DNA of 64,000 nucleotides from Schistosoma mansoni (GCF_000237925.1 NC_031502.1:1116001-1180000); one strand, 5' to 3'; positions 9,966 to 23,159 are shown, counted from the first letter of the stretch. The notes: generated by a model not told the origin, from the sequence alone. Program-made: numbers and translations.

Positions 9966-10387
9966 CGTTAACAGCACCGTCGATAACCGACCTGTCATTT
10001 AAAATACTTGGGATTAATTTCGAAGAGTGACTTATTTAATTGCATGGAATAGTGATGATCAACGGGTTATGTTTGAACTCGAACCACCGTCTTATTGTTT
10101 AGTGAGGCAATATTGCACTGACTAGTCAATATGATAATGTATCTATTTCATTTTATCAAAATGACACATTTTGATGATATGTTTTTAAAAATCAAGTAGC
10201 CTTATGACCTACTTAATTCGCTAGGGAGATAGACCAGTAACCAAAATATAATTTGTGATATTAATGCTTTCTATGCTTTAAGCATTAATTCCATAGAAAA
10301 GATTTCATTTGAAGACCACTTTCATCACTAATCGAAATCTAGTTGATAAACATTTAAAAATGATGAGATGAACATCCATCTTGCTAC

Positions 10388-10681
10388 TGTAGTGAACAAA
10401 ACACTAGTTGAGGACAATCGAATGTATTTAGACACAAATTACAGAATATCTCACTAAATACTGATAACCATATAGTCAACAGTTCGTTTGCAATCTCAGT
10501 CTCAATCTTCACTTTTCCTTCTGCAAATATCAGTCCATCTTTTCTGATTTCATTGTTCATGCATTTTCGTACCGATTGCGCTTCATTCCTATGCGTTCCT
10601 TATCGATCTTCTGCCAAAATACATTCTATATCTGACCATCACCATATACTACTTATATGGATATAAGTAGACCACACTACA
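10388..10681 (+). mobile_element. Solo-LTR-like element, family D
   Basis: 294 bp with TGTAGTG / CACTACA ends and CTAC duplication at 10384-10387 and 10682-10685. Collinear with the copies at 1383 and 56923, including the internal ACTACTTATATGGATATAAG block. Confidence 0.8.
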
Positions 10682-11463
10682 CTACTACTTAGAATATGAT
10701 TCATTGATTACAGATAATACAGAAATTGAATGGTTTGAAACGAGAAGATTAAAATAGATTGACTCAGGAATGATATACTAGACACAAAATCTAGACGTCA
10801 TAGCTTCGATATAAGTTTACATTAATAGTGTTTAAGAATAGACCATTGTAAATTGACTAATATTAACCGAATCTAGTTTATACTTTGATAACTGGACTAA
10901 ATGATATTGATGGAGTTTTGTTCTCTGAGCTGTAATTTTACTATCATCGTTCCATTGGCTAGACGAAGGTCATTGATGTAAACAAGACAATTTAGACGAA
11001 CTAATCAATACTTGGACTAGATCAATACAACAGGGCTCCTATAGTATAGATTTGATCTCATGAGTCGCAAAAATAACTACAGGAAATCTGTTTTTTAACA
11101 GCACATTTAAATTTCCCGACTTTTCATGATGTCTGCTTATAGATTTATATTAATCCTCATAAACAACTCTACCAAACAGTAAATTTTTGCTCACAGTGGA
11201 TTTCTGAGATAAAGTTTGACAATATTACAAAATAATAGAAATTGAATATTTGGATATTTAGACTGCGACTAAGTAGACCAAGGGTACCATGTTCTCTGAG
11301 AAATCCGGATGTCTTACAACCACAACCAGATGAAACAATACTTAGAGAATTATGTTGAAGAGTCCTAAACAAACCCAAAGTAACTATTATCTATTATTTC
11401 CTAACCTCCAATAATTCTGTAATTTACATTAGCTCATCATCAAAACAGTTCCCATGCAAAACT

Positions 11464-11980
11464 TATTTATTTATTTATTTGAACACATAAATATTGGTAC
11501 AAGGAAACACCAGATAAATATGCGCCGCACAAAAAAAATCTCATTTCATTTAATTGTGTGAAGGCTATGATACTATCCGGGTGCCCAGACCGAGCAGGTG
11601 GTTTCTTTAGGGGGCCACACCCCGAACCTTTGACCTAAAGATCTAATTCACAAGGCGGTGGAGCATCGTGAGGAAATGCAGTCACTTGGTAGCCGGTGAC
11701 CAACGATTGGTTCATACGTCATTTGTTCCCTCAGGATACTGGAGCCCATGTGCACCATTAGTTTGGAATCAGGGTTTCCTAACCACCCTGGATGAACTTT
11801 CCGCGTCCATCAACCCGGTTAAAGCGCCGGACATTCGCTTTTCTGTCCTCTCGATTTTGTAAAAAAAACACCGCCACCACGAGAAGGCAGTGAGTAGGAC
11901 TTCCCTGTCAGAGGCTGTATACACGTGGCTATGTGAGAGAATTTCGAGAGAGAGCGGGCCCGTACCAGGGCGTTTGAGGA
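11464..11980 (-). mobile_element. Family E retroelement, ~517 bp, with 12-bp target duplication
   Basis: Minus orientation with a TAAA-repeat tail at the left (TTTATTTATTTATTTG). Flanked by CCATGCAAAACT (11452-11463 and 11981-11992). GC-richer than its surroundings, non-coding; a SINE or a LINE 3' part. The mid-part conserves AAAGCGAATGTCCGGCGC (on its own strand). Confidence 0.85.
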
Positions 11981-12813
11981 CCATGCAAAACTAAGTCTAT
12001 GTTTGATTTTTAAACGGCTCATATTTCTCATAATCAAGAAACAATACACAACAAATAGAAACAAAAACTCATAACCAATCTTAATGAAATAGTTTTTATG
12101 ACTAAAAACTAAAGTATACTCTATTTAAATTCTTATAGAGAGGATAGAGTTTGAATAAGAAACTATATTATTTGATCTATGAAGAAGAATAAAAAAACAT
12201 AGATAATCTATTCTTTAATCTCTTTTCATTGTTAACAAGTACTGTTTACAAAAATCAAATTCTAGATCGTAATTGTTTACTTCATATTCAAAGATCAAAG
12301 GTTATTTTGTATTGAAATAGTGTAATCATCTTGATTAGATCAACTTATATCCGTAAAATTATAATTACTTTATACATTCATAATGAATAGATTATCTCAT
12401 CAATGCAGACTTAGACATGCTATTAACTATATAAATATGGCATAGAAAAGCTCATACACAGCCTCAGCAACAGTAGCTTGTTTAGACAATAGGGTAAGAC
12501 TTAAAAAGAATAATGAATAAGTAAGAAAATGAAATTGAAAAGACAATAATCACAAAGCATTGTAAGTAAAGATGAATAGTGGTTAGCAGTGGAATCCAAT
12601 TTGATGCGCGTTTCATCCTAGCCACTATCCATCTTTCCTTACAATACTTGTGAATTAAGGCTATATCGTGGCAATACGCACAGTATGCATATATGCCAAT
12701 TAGAGACTGACCAGTTGCAGTCCTAAAAACATCTATGGGAATATGCAAACAAACAATACTAAGTAAATTTCAACTTCACCCCATTTCACAAGCAAGTGGC
12801 TATCAGGACTCAG

Positions 12814-12868
12814 TGGCCGAGTGGATAACGCGATAGCGTTTGTAGCGAAAGGTACTGGATTCGAGTCC
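12814..12868 (+). promoter_or_regulatory. Pol III A and B boxes of SINE A
   Basis: A box TGGCCGAGTGG (12814-12824) matches TRGCNNAGYGG at every position. B box GATTCGAGTCC (12858-12868) matches GGTTCGANTCC at 10 of 11. The spacing is tRNA-like. Confidence 0.8.
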
Positions 12869-12898
12869 CAGGGTGAACATCAACTCTGAGATGCAGGT

Positions 12899-12947
12899 AC
12901 GTCCAACTGACGAGTCCCAAATATGACGAAACGGGCGTCCTGAATTC
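12899..12947 (+). ncRNA. Hammerhead ribozyme (SINE A, Sm-alpha type)
   Basis: Core CTGACGA, GACGAAAC and GTC triplet (GCGTC then CTGAAT) present. Stem I has mismatches (TCCAA against CTGAA) and stem II is TCCC/ATGA, so activity is uncertain. Best forward family A core here. Confidence 0.75.
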
Positions 12948-12975
12948 CACTGCTAGCCACTATCCATCTTTGCTT

Positions 12976-15196
12976 AGTCATTATCATCATTTAAAATCTT
13001 ACAATTTCATCCAATACATTCACCCATTACAATGAGCCTATTTTCTTTAAATCTCAAAATACTACTATGAGACAGTTGGTAATCGCTTCTTCGTTTTTAA
13101 ATGAATTTCTATATGACATTCATTCATAAAAGTTACACAAAACAATTATCTACTAAGGATTATCAAGTACTTTTGACTATAATCTAACATTCTGTTGCCA
13201 GTTCCCCACAAGTGAAGTAATCTGTTATTGTTAAAACAAATTAATTATATGACAATATAGACTATTCTCCTACCTACGATTCGGTAGTTTAACATTTTTA
13301 ATCCGCAGCTAAGTGCTACTAGGAATTTGGTAATGACAGAAGGTAATAACTATGAGAAACTTTCCGATTTTCAGCAGTCCCTCAGTTAATTTCACATCGT
13401 AAACATTGAGGAAAGAACCTACTTAGTATCAAGGTCCACCTCCATAACAACTAGTTTATCCCTTTTACTTGACCATCCACCATGAGTATCCAGTGGTTTG
13501 AGGATACATCATTACATGCTTATCATATAATCATCCTCTTCTATTTCCATAAATTATCTCTCATAGTTGTAAGACTACATAAACAATACCCTCGAAAACT
13601 AAGTTTTCAATCAATAAATCACATCATGAGATTGTCAAGCTTGTAAAGATCAGTTGCAAATATGCTAGACGTGATTTATTTAGAGTTTATTCACTTAAAC
13701 TTTGATCAACCATGAGACACCTGAATTAACGAAAGAGAATACCCTTTGATTTGGCCCAATTGATAAGTGTGCAATATACAATGTATTAGCAACCTATCAC
13801 TTCACCTAAGGCTATAACATGACCGACTATTCTAAGATAACTTAGTGGCCAAAATTAACTGAGTATACGATTATCTGGATCCAAGCTCATTGGAACCTAT
13901 GTTACACAACAGGTCACCTCATTTCTAGGTGAATAAAAACATTAGTAATGAGTTAAGCCGCCCATGTCTTTTGTTAAAAGAATAATCCCATCCAGTCACC
14001 GATTTTGAGAAAAACCTGACACCTAGTCAAATTAAACACCAACAAAGCACATCCTTTGTGCACAGGTCTTCATCATAACTACTGATGGTATATTAGTGAC
14101 AAAAGACACAGACCGAAGCTATGCGACAACCTAGAGAAAACAAAACAACCACGGGATCTCTTCGCTACTTGTGCTAACCTACCTCCATCCACTACTCTTT
14201 ATATGTGAAATAGAGGTAATCTCAGTGCTTTCACATTGAAACAAATATGACATGGAAACCCATTCGACATATGCAAACCCACCTATCGCAAGAGATATTC
14301 ATCAACACTTAGCAAACTCATCACTGGATCTACAAATACACTTATGAAGTAATAATCTATCTAACCGGTAATAAAAGCCAACTTCATATTAAAGCGTACC
14401 CGTGCTATCGCAAGTATTGAGAATATCCAACAAGGCCAATGGTAGCGAGCTTCCTTCTTGAAAAAGCAGAGACAATGCAGAACAGTGAACAAACGTAGTC
14501 TCTTCAGGAGTTTTACCAAACCAGATTGCTTGTCAGACTAACATTTACCGCAGTAAGACCTTATGTCCACGCTGACCCAACAAACCTGCTTATGTGTAAA
14601 CACCAAGGCACAATGCAAGTATCACCAACAGAACTAAAAAACGATCCACGACTGCAGCTTTAATCGCTACCTGTTGTTCCGCCTGCACTTGTCACAATAC
14701 CGACACAGTACTTACTACTTGAGATTTGTTGTTGCATATAGCCGTCTCTTAGCTTAACATGAATTATTAATCTGACAATGTGCAACATTGGTCATCCTTA
14801 TTTATCAATGGTGACTTTACATTCCATTTCAACATAATCCTAGATAAAGTTAATTTACTGCCAGGCGACATTCATGACGAGTTTTACTTAATATAACTAA
14901 GAGACACGATAAATTCAGGCTTGCTACACACTAGGGATTTCCCCTTACTATTGAGATTGTAGGTGAGAACCGTGGAAACTGTAGTTTGTTTGAAGTTACT
15001 TTGAGGTCCTCGTATTTTAACGCCATCGTAACTAGTGTTCTGTTAAGCCAGTGGGAAACTATGAGGCAGAATCCTACACAACCAATCAAGTGAAAGGAAT
15101 GTTTGATGCCCAAAAGCTATCAAGAAAACAAATTATTAATGATAATATATTGACAAATGCAGTGGTCAATAAACATTTGGGTTATTTACAATAGTT
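12976..15196. other. No gene seen, 3' flank of RBM39
   Basis: No repeat family of this window and no conserved frame recognised; somewhat less AT-rich from about 13300 on. The first part downstream of RBM39 (below 15197) should hold its 3' UTR. Confidence 0.55.
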
Positions 15197-16967
15197 TTAA
15201 CTTGAAGGATGCAATAGTGTTTTTGCAGTTACGGAATCTGGGAAGAGTTGGTGATAATTTATTAAAGGAACATATGCTGCAGTAATCAACCGTCCGGAGA
15301 AATACCGACCGTGTAACATGTTTACGCATTGAGTTGCGACTGCTATACTAGGACATTTGACGTAAACATTTCCTTGGGCACTGGTGCGATCAACAAAAAT
15401 GTGGAGACATCCGCCGGCCTTAGTACATTCCTCAATAACATCGTCACGTATTTCTTCGAAAACCGAATGAGTAGCAACATGTGGGTCAAACATATTGGAT
15501 AGCATGAAACATTGCGTGCACACGGGAGGAGCAATTGCGGATGATGAACTAACACTTCCAGCTGAACCTAGTATCGGATTGTTTTGCCCGATATGCAATT
15601 GAGCAAGGGCAGCCTTGGGAATTTCTAAGCCAGTGCCTTCAGCGAGTTTCGCCATTAAAGCTAATCTCCCAGTGGTGCCTAGATCAACGCCTGAGCGGTC
15701 AGCTTCATCGTTGTCCAGGGCGCTTAGACAAGCATACTCACTGCGTTCGGTTACATGATTCACCTGAAAATTTAAAAGTTACGAACTCATTACTTACTTT
15801 CATCGGTCGGCCAGCCAACTCAAACCCGTTTAATTGATCCAGTGCCTTTTTAGCGTCATCACTGTTGACGTACGTTACGAAGCCATAGCCTTGCGAACGG
15901 TTAGTAGTAGGGTCCTTGATTAATTTTATGTCCTCTATCTTTCCAAAGGGCTCAAATATACCTTTTAACATTTCTTCTGTGATGTTGTAATGTAAAGAAC
16001 CTATGTATAATTTCATCGGCCCCCTGTTCTGTTGTGACGGCCGAGGCAACGAGGGAGTGGCGCTTACTCGATTCTTCTCAGCGTGGCTTTGTTGAATCTG
16101 AATTGGAACGCCTAATAAGCGAGTGCCGGTAAGTCCAAGGGCCAGCTGAGCCGACTCTACTTCACGGAACTCAACATAGGCTATGCCTTTCGACCTTTTG
16201 GTTTTGTTGTCCATGATTAAACGAACATCTCTGATTTTACCCACCGAAGTGAAGAAGTCCTCCAAGTCTCGCTGTCGAATGCGCGCAGAAAGCTGCCAGA
16301 CGAACACAGTTCGTGCATCTCGCTCTTCTGGGCTAAGTTCAGGACTACAAATTAAAATAAATTAGGACACAAAGGAACATACGATTTCTGACGTCTTTCG
16401 GTCCGCGACGGCCTGTGGTCATCTCTACTAGACCTATGTCGATCCCGGTCACGCGAACTATGGCGGCGTTCACGTCGTCCTCGGTCGGATTCATGATTCT
16501 TATCCCGTCGACGTTCCTTGCTCCTGCTGCGCGACTTGTGTCTGCAAAAAGCAACTTGTCGATAACCCAGGAACCTTACCTTCTGCTACGATCCCTGGAA
16601 CGTGAACGACCACGTCTTCGATGACCATTGGACTTCGAGTAGCCCTATTGAGCGACAATATTAGCAGATTCAGGAGGTGGAAAGGAATAAAAAAGACAGG
16701 CAAGAAAATAAATACTTTCGTAAAACATACCGAAATAATCTATTGATAACTACAGCTGGGGTGGGAAAGGGCCAGACGTCCACAACGACGTCAACGAGGA
16801 TCGTAGACCCAGAGTATCCTAACAAAACATAAAGAATTTCTGTCAAAATTAGATAACATTATCTTGTGCCAGTCAAGGGACCCTAAACTTAGGACGAGTA
16901 AAACATAACATACCTCCCGAGCGTAATGATCCTCAAGCATGGCCTCAACGTCTATGTCGTCAGTCAT
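15197..16967 (-). CDS. RBM39: RBM39/CAPER-like splicing factor, 5 coding exons
   Basis: Nuclear SR-like splicing factor and U2AF65-family protein. Exons read on the minus strand: 16967-16914, 16644-16580, 16541-16383, 16344-15798, 15763-15197. All junctions are GT/AG and all phases close, giving about 463 aa (human protein about 530). Order: an N-terminus MTDDIDVEAMLEDHYARE very like the vertebrate start; an Arg/Ser/Asp/His-rich RS domain (about residues 19-92); RRM1 beginning TVFVWQLSARIRQRDLEDFF; RRM2 beginning MKLYIGSLHYNITEEML; and a C-terminal U2AF-homology motif with SNMFDP, DDVIEEC, GNVYVKCPS and ITAAYVPL, ending at TAA 15197-15199. The start is fixed by the short conserved first exon. 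Introns are 35-269 nt. A possible stop-containing cassette exon lies between exons 1 and 2 (16731-16818). Family assignment is confident; the paralogue (RBM39 rather than RBM23) is inferred from full-length similarity. Confidence 0.95.
16731..16818 (-). other. Candidate poison cassette exon of RBM39
   Basis: This 88-nt block lies in the intron between RBM39 coding exons 1 and 2. It is preceded on the minus strand by a T-rich acceptor ending TTTTGTTAG and followed by a strong donor GTATGT, the same donor hexamer as exon 1. Joined to exon 1 (phase 0) it reads 22 codons and then TAG at 16750-16752, and 88 is not a multiple of three, so inclusion would truncate the protein before the RS domain. 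The flanking introns would be 95 nt (16819-16913) and 86 nt (16645-16730). Vertebrate RBM39 is reported to autoregulate through a stop-containing exon; use of this one is inference from the splice sites. Confidence 0.5.
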
Positions 16968-17699
16968 TGTTTTGAGGTTGAGTGTCGATCAATGGTATAA
17001 GCCAAAACTCGTGGTCTAGCCAAAACAAAGGACGGAGGATACGTTGGGACCGAATTGACTTCTCCGTTAACAAAGAACGCGGCGACCTGACGAACGACAA
17101 GTGGGACCTATTTGAATAAACAAAAGCAGGGTTTCAATATATAAAAAGTACCTTCCAAATTACTGCGAGGGAAATAGAAGAAGGAGTTGTCTTATTATCT
17201 ACAGTGCTTAAAAAATATCAGTCGGCGGAGCCATATAAAGACAATTTTCTGGACTTTAAGTTGGTGGATCCAAACCTTGAAAAAGCTTATGGTTATATAC
17301 TCCTAGTCAACATATCTGTTCATTCAATACTTATTTTACAAAACACTTCCCTATTTTTGACCTAATATTTCCTATTTTTCTCACTTTGGCTGTATCTCAT
17401 TGATGAGTCGCTGCAATTGAGAAACCTCATCTCGTAGCACTTTAGTTTCTCACAGTGAAAGCGTCCAGTCTTCATATTAACACTATATTCTTGTGCCAGG
17501 ACATGATGCCGATCTACTTGTCTCCAAATCATATATCTCATTTTTGCATTCTCTTATTTTTCTCTCAGACATTTTTAATTCCATTATATCTATGGACACC
17601 CCAAAGCCTATCCAAACCAATGTCCAACTAATGCTATTTCTGTCCAATTATATCGAAGACAAAAATTCCACTGTTAAGAGATTTACATACATAATAACA

Positions 17700-18900
17700 T
17701 GACGAACGATCCAAGTTTACAATTCCTTGAAGTGGTGGGACCACTACCTCCCAAGTTAAACAGATGCATTATTGATGTCTTTGAACCGAACGAAACATTC
17801 AATAATAGGATCAAACAGGAAGGAAAAGGCTAGACAAATCTTCCTACATTGCTGAACTAAGATATGGCTAACTCACGTATGCTATGAACTATTGACCTCT
17901 ATTCTCAAATCCTTTACCGTCCTAGTTTCTACAACAAGTACAATTTGTTCTAACTTTTTTCATGATAACATGGTTGATGAATAAGTTGCATGGGCCTGTC
18001 GGATCTTGAATATTACCAGAACCTGGGGATTAAGGTTTGTTTTACCCGGAGGAGATTCGTACAGGCCAAAAGAAAGTACAGATCTCTACAGAACACTCAC
18101 CCTCCTTCGTACCCAAAATAGTTCTACACTATTACGAGCTTTTTCAAAAGCCACTTGTGAAAGTGATCTTCCTAATTACTTAACAAATAAAACCCTGGTT
18201 GTCGTCGTTACCATAACACTTACAGCAAATCATCTCGAAAACTCCAGAATACTGCGATCCAAAAATTAATGGGCGTAAATAATATTTCGTACCACGTCTA
18301 AATTACAGGCCATTCAACAGCCCTGGTTATCCCCATTGCATAATTTCTGCATAATGGACAATAGTGATCGGTGCCTTGGAAGCGACCACCAAAGACTTAA
18401 CTCGAAAACTCCTGGTCATTGCCCTTTATCCTACACTCAGAACACCCTAGCAACCTTGAAAGGCATGGCCATTTTTTTAAAAATGGACCTCATGAAAGCA
18501 CATAATAAAGTCCCAATCGTCAACGATGTCATTTCCAAGCAGTCATCATAAATCTCTTCAGCCCTTGCGAAACCTTGCATTTCCACTTTGAACTACGATA
18601 CGCAGGGCAAACTTCCAAAACCATGGAAGACATTATCAGAGGTTTCAACTTTTGCACGCAAATATTAAAAAAACTGTCTTATGCAAGTAAAGGTAAGAGA
18701 CCTCATTTTCAGCATTTGAACGACACTAACGACAAGAGGATGTGCTCTCTGTAACACAAAGTGGCTGTCGTTCTAAACTACTCCCAACCAACCACAATCA
18801 ATAACCTGCGAAGTTCCGTCGGAATGGCTGTTCATATCATACTGTGTGTATTTCATGAGAATACTGAAAGGCCAACATCATGAGGATGCAAAAATAATTA
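17700..18900 (+). pseudogene. Ty3/gypsy-type pol relic
   Basis: Around 18310-18720 the three frames together show SPWLSPLH-like, RLNSKTPGHCPLSYTQNTLA, LKGMAIFLKMDLMKAHNKVP, ITPF-like and RYAGQTSKTMEDIIRGF-like blocks: the reverse-transcriptase core of Ty3/gypsy LTR retrotransposons. The earlier stretch (17700-17860, LQFLEVVGPLPPKLNRCIID) could be gag. Heavily mutated; no flanking LTR pair was recognised. Confidence 0.6.
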
Positions 18901-21900
18901 GGTTATAAAGCATGTATATCAGTCAAAGGTACTATAAATAGGTCAGCTATGTATGCCCACCATAATACTCAAGCACCTGCCATCACCAATATAGACGCAT
19001 CTAACTCTTCAACCAGAGCTGTCCCATAGAAATGAATAGGTAGAACTTGGAAATCTCTGGCGTTCTTCTCGAGACGGTTACGAAAGGCCGAGTTCAGTTT
19101 TGGTATTTTCGATAGAAAACTCCTAGCCGTGCGCCTTGCTATATAGCAATTTCGGTACTCTATGGAAGGCCTGAATTCCACCTTCTAGCTGACCCTAGTT
19201 CCTTAATGTTCTTTTTTGACTTACTAACTAACAAGTATTTTCCTTGACAGTCCCGGTAAATTGATTAGGTCTGGCAGTTTACTTCATATATGCTGTGAGG
19301 TCTTTTTGTATGCATTTTTGCGTATGTATATACGGTGAGAGTGGGGAATTCCCTTCTGTGCGCAGGACACATGACATCTTGATTCTCGCTAAATATCAAG
19401 CTACTCTTCTCATTCATCCGTTCTGCATGCCGTGTTTATTTTTCAACCAAACACAAGGTCGGTGCTTATATTTACAACTGCATTTATTTTTGTCGCGCTA
19501 CCTCTATTTTTCTTACTTCTCGGTTAACAGTAAATTCTGTTTTACTTGACGTCGGTTCTGTCGGCTACCATATTAGTTCATTGTCCTTGGTCATACTAGC
19601 CTGAATTGATTGATATGAGTCACTCTTTGTAAGTGAATTATGTTTCCGCTTGTTAGGAGCGCCCATTACTGCACACAAGTAGTTGACCTTTACAATTCTT
19701 ATCATTTGCTTACCTATTGTCTTATGGTTTCCGCAACTCACTTTTGAGTGGATTGCTTTGAGCTATGCATCAGAAAAAATCTGTACCCAATGGTGAATGA
19801 AGCCATTGCTATTCCCTTATAAGTAGCCAGTTTTGTAGTTTATAACATTTTCTGTGATCGAAATGTTTGCAGCCTTATTGTGTCCGTTTAAAGTAAAAAC
19901 TGAGTGTGGGGTTTGGTATAGTTCAGGGTGAGTTACTCAAAAACGCTTCGTATGTTGCACAGAAGAACGAAGTTATGGTCTAACCAAATGAACTTTGGTT
20001 AGTTGGCTCTGCAATCAGACTAAATATTGGAATTTTGGTAGTTACAATCGGTGTACGTCACAGAGCAGAAATTTAAATAATACAGGTGATGGTTATGCAT
20101 CTCAAGAGTTTACGGGTGCTACGTTCACAAGGCACTCCTGTGGTATCTGGTGCATCTCTATTCTCCTTGTTAAGGATGAATTACTTGAATAGCCTCAAAG
20201 GAATGAAATCTGTTGAGCGTGGTCGGCTTTAAAAGGAATACATTGACCTGAAGCACGGGTTATAGTCAATAACACTCAAGCTACGAATAAAACAGATGAA
20301 AACAGGTAAGAAAACCTTACTATTAAACACATTTACTGATAGAGGTTTTCCAATGCTGCCAAAACATCACTGCAACAACTTCTTCAATACGTTAAATAAT
20401 TTATATTTGTCTAGGGCATCAAAGGACTCCCGATTTCATTGTTGAAGGACCTTGCTGACCTAGTATAAGTGCCAGAGGGAATGGTCACGCTCCTTTTTGA
20501 AATGTCAAATATTTAAGGTTATTAAACATGATAAGTGTGCCTTAGGTTCATAGAGTTCGTTTCAACGACGTCAATCCTTACCTGTTAGAGCCGATGTTCA
20601 TCAGAGGGATACTATTATCTCTTGATACTTATCAACCATTTGAAACAATGGCCGGGATTAACATCTATCAAGGACATGAATACTGGAACAGAAAACCACT
20701 CTCATGTAGAAGGATGGGTTTCAAACCTTGACTGCGATCTAAATGCAACGGCTAGTTATGGAAACTGGTTCTTACCTGCCGTCTTCCACACCCACAAGAA
20801 ACCATCTGGAGCCACACGACTCTGGATGACTGCCAATTACTAATGGTCTAACGGTGCACAACAAACGACTGACTTTTTCATTTGTTCTGTTGTGGTTACG
20901 AGATGCAGTAAAAGTTAGTTGTGAATAAAGTGTAACTTAGCTGACTTACGATTGGACATCTCAAATTTCGAGAGAATTCGTAGATCCTCCCCTGGCTTCG
21001 CTGAATGTGGCTTTAGAATCCCATAAGAACTCGACTACAAACGCCGTGCATCTAGTTGAGTATCTCTCAGCTGACGACACTCGGCTTGCATATTCGTTCA
21101 TACTGCCCCGTGATATAATGCATTCATTTTTCGGGCAGCGGCTCAGCACGCTGACCCCCCAAATCATCTTATGGAGGATCTCCAAACATTCCGCATAAGA
21201 ATTCAAAGTAATATTCAGTCAACAGGAATGGAGCAGAAGGTAATGTCTTCAGCAACTAGCTGAAAGCCGCTTAAGTGCAGGGCATCCTCTTTCCTGATGA
21301 GCCTTCTACCTCAGATCAACACGAAAATCTACTTTGCATAACATATTTTTGTCCTTCTTTTTTCCCTCATTCTGCAAGTTCTACGGTATTTTTGTTTTTA
21401 AGACATTTCAAATGCTCAGACACAAGTGTTGAATCCAAGCTATTGTAATTTAGATTTTTATCCATCCCCCCATTATGAGGCGTTAGCAACTAATCATTCT
21501 CTACCAGTAAGGGTAAGAAAGAGCTCTTGCGTAATAAAAAGCAATGAGTATAAACTTAAGACTGAATTTATATGGCATTTAATTTTTTTGAACTTTCGTC
21601 ATTTGAGTTGAATGTGTTGGGGTGAAGCTTTCATTGTTCTTCTGAACAACATAATCAGAAAATGGCCCGGACAAAAATGGGCTGTTTGAACTCCACGTAC
21701 GGTTGACAGTTCTTTCTGTTGACCTTGGCCGTGATCAATTATTGTTGACCAGTAACCAGTCTTCTAGGTTATTCAACAAAATTAAACAACTCAGTACATA
21801 ATTTGCCAGAGATCGATTTGGAGAAACCCCAAACTGTTAATATTTAAAAGGAAATAGAGGTGTTCTGATCATTATCCTTGGGACAGTTTTCCACACTTTT

Positions 21901-22650
21901 CGTAAAAGGTAGTGACGATCAGTTCAAATACCAACATTTGAACCAGGCCAAATCCAATTGTTAGTGACTCAGGTTAGAGGTTAGATAAAATCAATAATAA
22001 CTTGGTCTGTAAGAACTACATAATCAGTTAACAATTTAGGAAAGTAACGGCAGTCCCATCAGGTACCAAAAATTTAGCAGAAAGACTGACTGAAAGATTT
22101 GAAATAACAGCCTAACCTCTGGGAGTAAGACAAAGGTTAATCATTACATAAATGTATACAAGGAGAGATTTTTACGTACGACATATTTGTACGAAAACGC
22201 ATAGAATCATACACAAAATGATCTTGCACTAACATCAGAAAATTGTCTCTACGGTAAAGAAGTCCCATTATTTCACAAAACAAACAGTGATACAACACAA
22301 TAGTGTACAATATACCATAATATACCACGTGTTAATGGGATAATGTCTATTCGAAATATAATTCGGGTTCAAAATGAAGTACACAATGAGCTAAAAATGG
22401 TAATGGCTATGATAATTTCTATACAAAAAATTTTGAATGATTAACTTACCGCAAAATTACTGAACACTTGAAAACCCATCTGAAAAGTGGGAATGAACGG
22501 TCGTTAAGTTTTCTTATTAACCCATGAACTGTACTCGCTACTTACCTTCTTAAGCCTACTACACATTCAGGGATATAGGCCTCCGGCCGGGAAGCGTCAA
22601 CCAAATCCATCTCAATCTCTTCATTTCAGTTGTGTTGCAAACGCTGTTCA
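18900..22650. other. No supported gene; possibly more LTR-retrotransposon relic
   Basis: Lies beside the Ty3/gypsy relic and is less AT-rich than the flanks. Frames at 19295-19549, 20622-20843 and 21007-21198 match nothing I recognise. Confidence 0.5.
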
Positions 22651-22654
22651 TAGC

Positions 22655-23035
22655 CTTATTATTATTATTATTAGCTTTATTCAATATTATATTTTTGGTA
22701 CAATATAGAATTCTCAGCACAAAATACTTCAACAACTTTCCATTTCTTACTTCTTCGTCCTTCCTGACGGTAAAGATTGAGTGATCGCCTAGTCAATCGA
22801 CATCTGGATAATGTACATTCTTCTCGCTGCATATTGCCAGCAACCACGATATCTCTGATTAGGCCTTCTGTAACGTTTACAGCGAAAGGTCTTACACTTT
22901 TCAGAAACGCACCTGAATAGGTTGTGCGATTAATGGGCATAATGATGTATTAAAACAAGCGAAATTAGATAACTTGTTGAAATATCTAGATGACAGGAAC
23001 AGGTAGCACAGATGTTTAAACAGGCCGCCAACTTG
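22655..23035 (-). mobile_element. Family F retroelement, TAA tail
   Basis: Minus orientation, tail (TTA)n at 22660-22676. About 380 bp with conserved GTTGCTGGCAATATGCAG and TGCTGAGAATTCTATATTG (own strand). Non-coding; origin unknown (SINE or LINE 3' end). Confidence 0.75.
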
Positions 23036-23159
23036 GAATTTGTTTTTGATTCCCGACACCATGTGCTATTAGATCCACCTCTTTTTCTTTTGCCTTTAGT
23101 ATTACAAGCTAGGACTTTGTTTTTGATACAGTTTGATAATTTCCACAGTATGTTCTAAC

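Larger units (their letters stand above)
12563..12975 (+). mobile_element. SINE A: complete unit with inverted and partial upstream units
   Basis: 12563-12613 is an inverted ribozyme/3' segment, 12614-12640 the 3' end of a forward unit, and 12641-12975 a complete forward unit of about 335 bp ending CCATCTTTGCTTA. The head-to-tail junction (CTTTCCTTACAATACTTGTG) shows a multimeric RNA source. Confidence 0.85.

Noticed and set aside
16345-16554. Alternative-frame proteins over the RBM39 RS region
   Set aside because: They cross the splice sites and run out of frame with the RS domain, which joins cleanly to both neighbours.
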